This document shows positions 42,266 to 44,624 of a stretch of 44,624 nt of DNA, in pieces. This DNA is from DATCVR01 sp036566745. GTDB lineage: Bacteria; Actinomycetota; Actinomycetes; Jiangellales; Jiangellaceae. The DNA lies in assembly GCA_036566745.1 (NCBI GenBank), contig DATCVR010000288.1, positions 1 to 44,624 of the forward strand, given 5' to 3'. How positions within the stretch are numbered: position 1 is the first letter of the stretch; every line of letters begins with the position of its first letter. Under the pieces are notes generated by a model. That model did not search any database. It was not told the DNA's origin and was given only the letters and a program-made list of their open reading frames with translations. The position numbers and the translations under genes are program-made.

Positions 42266-43273
42266 TCAGAGCGAGCTCAGGCCCGGGATCAGGTGCAGGA
42301 GCTTGTAGCACAGCGCCGCGGCGAGGCCGGCCATCGGGATCGTCAGCACCCATGCGGTGACGATGTTCCCCGCCACGCCCCAGCGCACCGCCGACAGCCG
42401 CTTCGTCGCCCCGACGCCCATGACCGCCGAGGTGATGGTGTGGGTGGTGGAGATCGGAGCGTGGAACACGAATGCCGTGGTGTAGAGGACGCTGGCCGCG
42501 ACCGTTTCGGCGGCGAAGCCCTGTGGCGGCCCCAGGTGGACGATCCGGCGACCCAGCGTCCGCATGATCCGCCAGCCACCCGCGTAGGTCCCGGCCGCCA
42601 GTGCCGACGCCGAGAGCACGATGACCCACCATTGCACCTCGAACCCGCTCTGGTACCCACCCACGACCAGCGCCAGCGTGATGACGCCCATCGTCTTCTG
42701 CGCGTCCTGGAGGCCGTGGCCGAGCGCCATCGCGGCCGCGCTGAAGGTCTGCGCCAGCCGGAACCCACGGTTGACCTTGCCCGGATTGCGCCGCCGGAAC
42801 GTCCACAGGATCGCGAGCATCAGCAGGTAGGCCAGCAGGAACCCGACGACCGGCGAGACGATCATCGGGATGACCACCTTGTCCAGCACGCCCATCCAGT
42901 GGACGACGTTCATCGAGGCCAGCGCCGCGCCGACCAGTCCGCCGATCAGCGCGTGCGACGACGACGACGGCAGCCCCAGCGACCACGTGACGAGGTTCCA
43001 CGCGATGGCGCCGAGCAACGCCGCCATGACGACGAGCAGCCCGCTCTCGCCCTCGGGCGCCTCGATGATGCCTTCGCTGATGGTCTCGGCCACCTCGGTG
43101 CCCAGGAAGGCACCGATGAGGTTCATCACGGCCGCCATCGCCAGCGCGGCTCGCGGGGTCAGCGCACGGGTGGAGACCGAGGTGGCGATCGCGTTGGCCG
43201 CGTCGTGGAAGCCGTTGGTGTAGTCGAAGGACAGCGCGACGACGATGACCGCGATGATGAGCGCGAGCTCCAC
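42266..43273 (-). CDS. pit: Inorganic phosphate transporter, PiT family
   Basis: This 335-residue low-affinity phosphate (metal-phosphate/proton) symporter has about ten transmembrane helices. The family signature GFHDAANAIATSVSTRALTP lies at about residues 21-40, and a repeat-like second half has ALGHGLQDAQKTMGVITLAL near 190-208. The GTG start at 43273 has AAGGAGT about 11 nt upstream, within the end of the DUF47 gene, and the gap to that gene is 5 nt. The two form a DUF47-pit operon that faces pstB, so both high- and low-affinity phosphate systems are adjacent. Confidence 0.95.
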   Translation of the reverse strand: MELALIIAVIVVALSFDYTNGFHDAANAIATSVSTRALTPRAALAMAAVMNLIGAFLGTEVAETISEGIIEAPEGESGLLVVMAALLGAIAWNLVTWSLGLPSSSSHALIGGLVGAALASMNVVHWMGVLDKVVIPMIVSPVVGFLLAYLLMLAILWTFRRRNPGKVNRGFRLAQTFSAAAMALGHGLQDAQKTMGVITLALVVGGYQSGFEVQWWVIVLSASALAAGTYAGGWRIMRTLGRRIVHLGPPQGFAAETVAASVLYTTAFVFHAPISTTHTITSAVMGVGATKRLSAVRWGVAGNIVTAWVLTIPMAGLAAALCYKLLHLIPGLSSL

Positions 43274-43278
43274 GACGC

Positions 43279-43890
43279 TCAGGACTCCTTGAGCGCGATC
43301 TGCTCGACGATGTTCGCCACCGTCTCGAATCCGTCCACGGCCGACTCGAGAGTGTCGACGACGTCCTTGAGCTTGTGGACGGTCAGCGCGTCGTACTCAC
43401 CGGAGAAGATGCGGGCGAGCAGGCGGCGGTACGTCTGGTCGGCCTGGTTCTCGAGTCGGTTGACCTCGATCCAGTAGTCGCGAAGATCGCCCATGGTGCG
43501 AAGCCGCGGCATCGCCGCCGCGGTGAGCTCGGCGGCGCGGTCCAGCACGTCGACCATGTCGGCTGCCTCACTGGGCAGGTCGCCCACCCGGTAGAGCACC
43601 ATCATGTCGAGAGCCGCCTCGACGTCGTCGAGAACATCGTCGAGCCCACCGGCGAGCCGGTAGATGTCCTCGCGGTCGAACGGCGTGACGAACGTCGAGT
43701 TGACCCGGCGGATGATCTCGTGGGTGTGCTCGTCGCCCTGGTGCTCGACCTGCTTGAGGGCTTCGGCGATGCCGACTCGGTCCGAGTCGGCCGCCAGAGC
43801 CTGGGAGAGGAGGGTGACGCCCTCGCGGACGTTCTGCGCCGAAGCGGCGAAGAGGTCGTAGAAGGCGGTGTCACGCGGCGAAAGGCGCAC
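43279..43890 (-). CDS. DUF47 (PhoU-like) phosphate transport regulator
   Basis: This 203-residue all-helical protein begins LSPRDTAFYDLFAASAQNVREGV and contains EHQGDEHTHEIIRRVNSTFVTPFDREDIYRLAGGLDDVLDDVEAAL, the E-x-x-x-D-rich helices that bind metals in PhoU-like bundles. DUF47 proteins pair with PiT transporters and probably gate or regulate them, which the 5-nt spacing to pit supports. I chose the GTG at 43890 because GGAG precedes it by 7 nt and the family usually begins at this point; the GTG at 43905 is an alternative. A PHO-like direct repeat lies about 50 nt upstream. Confidence 0.9.
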   Translation of the reverse strand: MRLSPRDTAFYDLFAASAQNVREGVTLLSQALAADSDRVGIAEALKQVEHQGDEHTHEIIRRVNSTFVTPFDREDIYRLAGGLDDVLDDVEAALDMMVLYRVGDLPSEAADMVDVLDRAAELTAAAMPRLRTMGDLRDYWIEVNRLENQADQTYRRLLARIFSGEYDALTVHKLKDVVDTLESAVDGFETVANIVEQIALKES

Positions 43891-43938
43891 GGGGTTCTCC
43901 GTCACGAGGCAGCAGGTGGAACGGGGGAATGCTAAGCG

Positions 43939-43953
43939 GTGAACGGTGAGTGA
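43939..43953 (-). promoter_or_regulatory. PHO-like direct repeat upstream of DUF47-pit
   Basis: On the minus strand TCAC (43953-43950) and TCAC (43942-43939) lie 11 nt apart, within GTCACTCACC followed by GTTCACCGCT. This resembles two 11-nt PHO-box units, the second better than the first. It is centred about 55 nt before the DUF47 start. Confidence 0.4.
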
Positions 43954-44011
43954 CGCGCGCCACGCCCCCGTTCCGCATGTCACTGACGCCACCGACCACG
44001 CGGACGGATGA

Positions 44012-44624
44012 TCACCCGAACGGGTTGGGCGGACCGGATCCGGGCCACCACGACGTTCCGAAGCTCTCCCACACCACCACGAACACCCAGGCCAGGGCCG
44101 CGAAGAGCCCGCACACGATCCAGGCCGCGCGGGGACTGCGCTCCAGCGGCGCGGCCAGCACCCTGATGCCGTGCCGGAATCGCGCCGCCCCGGGCCCCCA
44201 CCACGCCAGCAGGAGGGTCATGGCACCGCCGGCCAGGTACGGAGCGCGGTCGCCGAACGGCAGGTCGATGCTGCCGCCCACGGCCACCGCTGCCCCGATG
44301 ATCAGGCCGGACGCCAGCACCAGCGCACCCTGTGCCAGGGCGGCCGGCAGCGCCGCCAGCACGTCGACCGGCGCCGCGACCGTGGCCACCAGCGAGTCGT
44401 TCTTCTGCACGCCACGCGCGACCCGGCGCTCGTACAGCCGGCGCCGGACCCGCCATACGACCCGGCCGAGCACGAGCGCAGCGATCACGGCCAGCGCTCC
44501 CACGTAGGGCGCGGCGCCGACGAGCGCCAGCAGGGCCACGGCAGCCAGCGCGACGGTGAGCCGCGCAGGCCCCTGGCGCAGTGGCGCACCCTCGCCGGCG
44601 CCGGGCGGCCGGCCCGCGGGGAGC
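44012..44624 (-). CDS. Membrane protein, C-terminal part (truncated by window edge)
   Basis: The frame stays open to the window edge, so the start is missing; at least 203 residues are present. The visible part begins with a Pro/Gly-rich stretch (PAGRPPGAGEGAPLRQGPARL) that looks like an interdomain linker. It then has about six hydrophobic segments (TVALAAVALLALVGAAPYVGAL, ALPAALAQGALVLASGLIIGAAVAVGG, AAWIVCGLFAALAWVFVVVW) with a basic loop RVRRRLYERRVARGVQ. It ends WWPGSGPPNPFG. A linker followed by a membrane block would fit the tail of a multidomain protein such as a kinase-type membrane protein, but I cannot name it. Confidence 0.6.
   Translation of the reverse strand, partial: LPAGRPPGAGEGAPLRQGPARLTVALAAVALLALVGAAPYVGALAVIAALVLGRVVWRVRRRLYERRVARGVQKNDSLVATVAAPVDVLAALPAALAQGALVLASGLIIGAAVAVGGSIDLPFGDRAPYLAGGAMTLLLAWWGPGAARFRHGIRVLAAPLERSPRAAWIVCGLFAALAWVFVVVWESFGTSWWPGSGPPNPFG

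Overview
The window is high-GC DNA with dense, short-spaced genes and frequent GTG starts. Mycothiol synthase (MshD), an atypical GlnR, ClpC and DisA place it in the Actinomycetota. Gene order strongly resembles mycobacterial blocks: disA/mutY/lpqF/clpC, the XRE/hbhA/DUF2516 trio, and ygfZ/nitrobindin/sseC/cysA2/thiX/glnR/mshD/pst. The overall flavour fits Propionibacteriales such as Nocardioides or Aeromicrobium, but that placement is inference. It reads as core chromosome. I see no phage, transposase, CRISPR array, defence island, tRNA, rRNA or biosynthetic cluster.

Layout. Positions 1-13436 hold the end of disA, an RNHCP zinc-finger protein, a secreted sialidase-like protein overlapping a zinc alcohol dehydrogenase, a secreted unknown protein with a strong promoter, mutY, a beta-lactamase-family hydrolase, a HAD-IIA phosphatase, a TPR protein, an SDR, a small lipoprotein and clpC. 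Positions 13814-22993 hold an LpqF-like lipoprotein, a DUF2516 protein, an HbhA-like protein with its XRE regulator, a GH15-like glycosidase, asparaginase, dtd, an NAD-dependent epimerase, ygfZ, nitrobindin, a 33-residue membrane peptide and a DsrE protein. Positions 23028-26122 hold an EEP nuclease/phosphatase and a sulfur operon (thioredoxin, DUF4395, sulfurtransferase, SseC). Inside that operon lies an unlisted 25-codon leader peptide followed by competing RNA stems. Positions 26214-31440 hold a membrane protein, a LuxR regulator, lipoproteins including one broken gene, a MoaD-like protein and a hydrolase. Positions 31537-37837 run glnR, mshD, ppk, CYTH-CHAD and a Nudix/phosphatase, several joined by GTGA overlaps. 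Positions 38053-43890 hold pstSCAB facing a pit/DUF47 pair. A truncated membrane protein ends the window.

How the genes work together. Two themes stand out. The first is thiol and sulfur handling: the sulfurtransferase operon, mycothiol synthase, and a probable cysteine-sensing leader. The second is phosphate: high-affinity Pst uptake, low-affinity Pit with a PhoU-like partner, polyphosphate kinase, a polyphosphate-binding CYTH/CHAD protein and a Nudix hydrolase. Direct 11-nt repeats resembling PHO boxes precede pstS and the DUF47/pit pair.

The main non-coding findings are the leader peptide and attenuator at 25441-25596, and a family of about 54-bp palindromes. Four copies (1353, 6811, 8102, 23776) sit within 18 nt of, or overlapping, a stop codon. 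All have the same orientation as the gene they follow. A longer relative lies after pstB.
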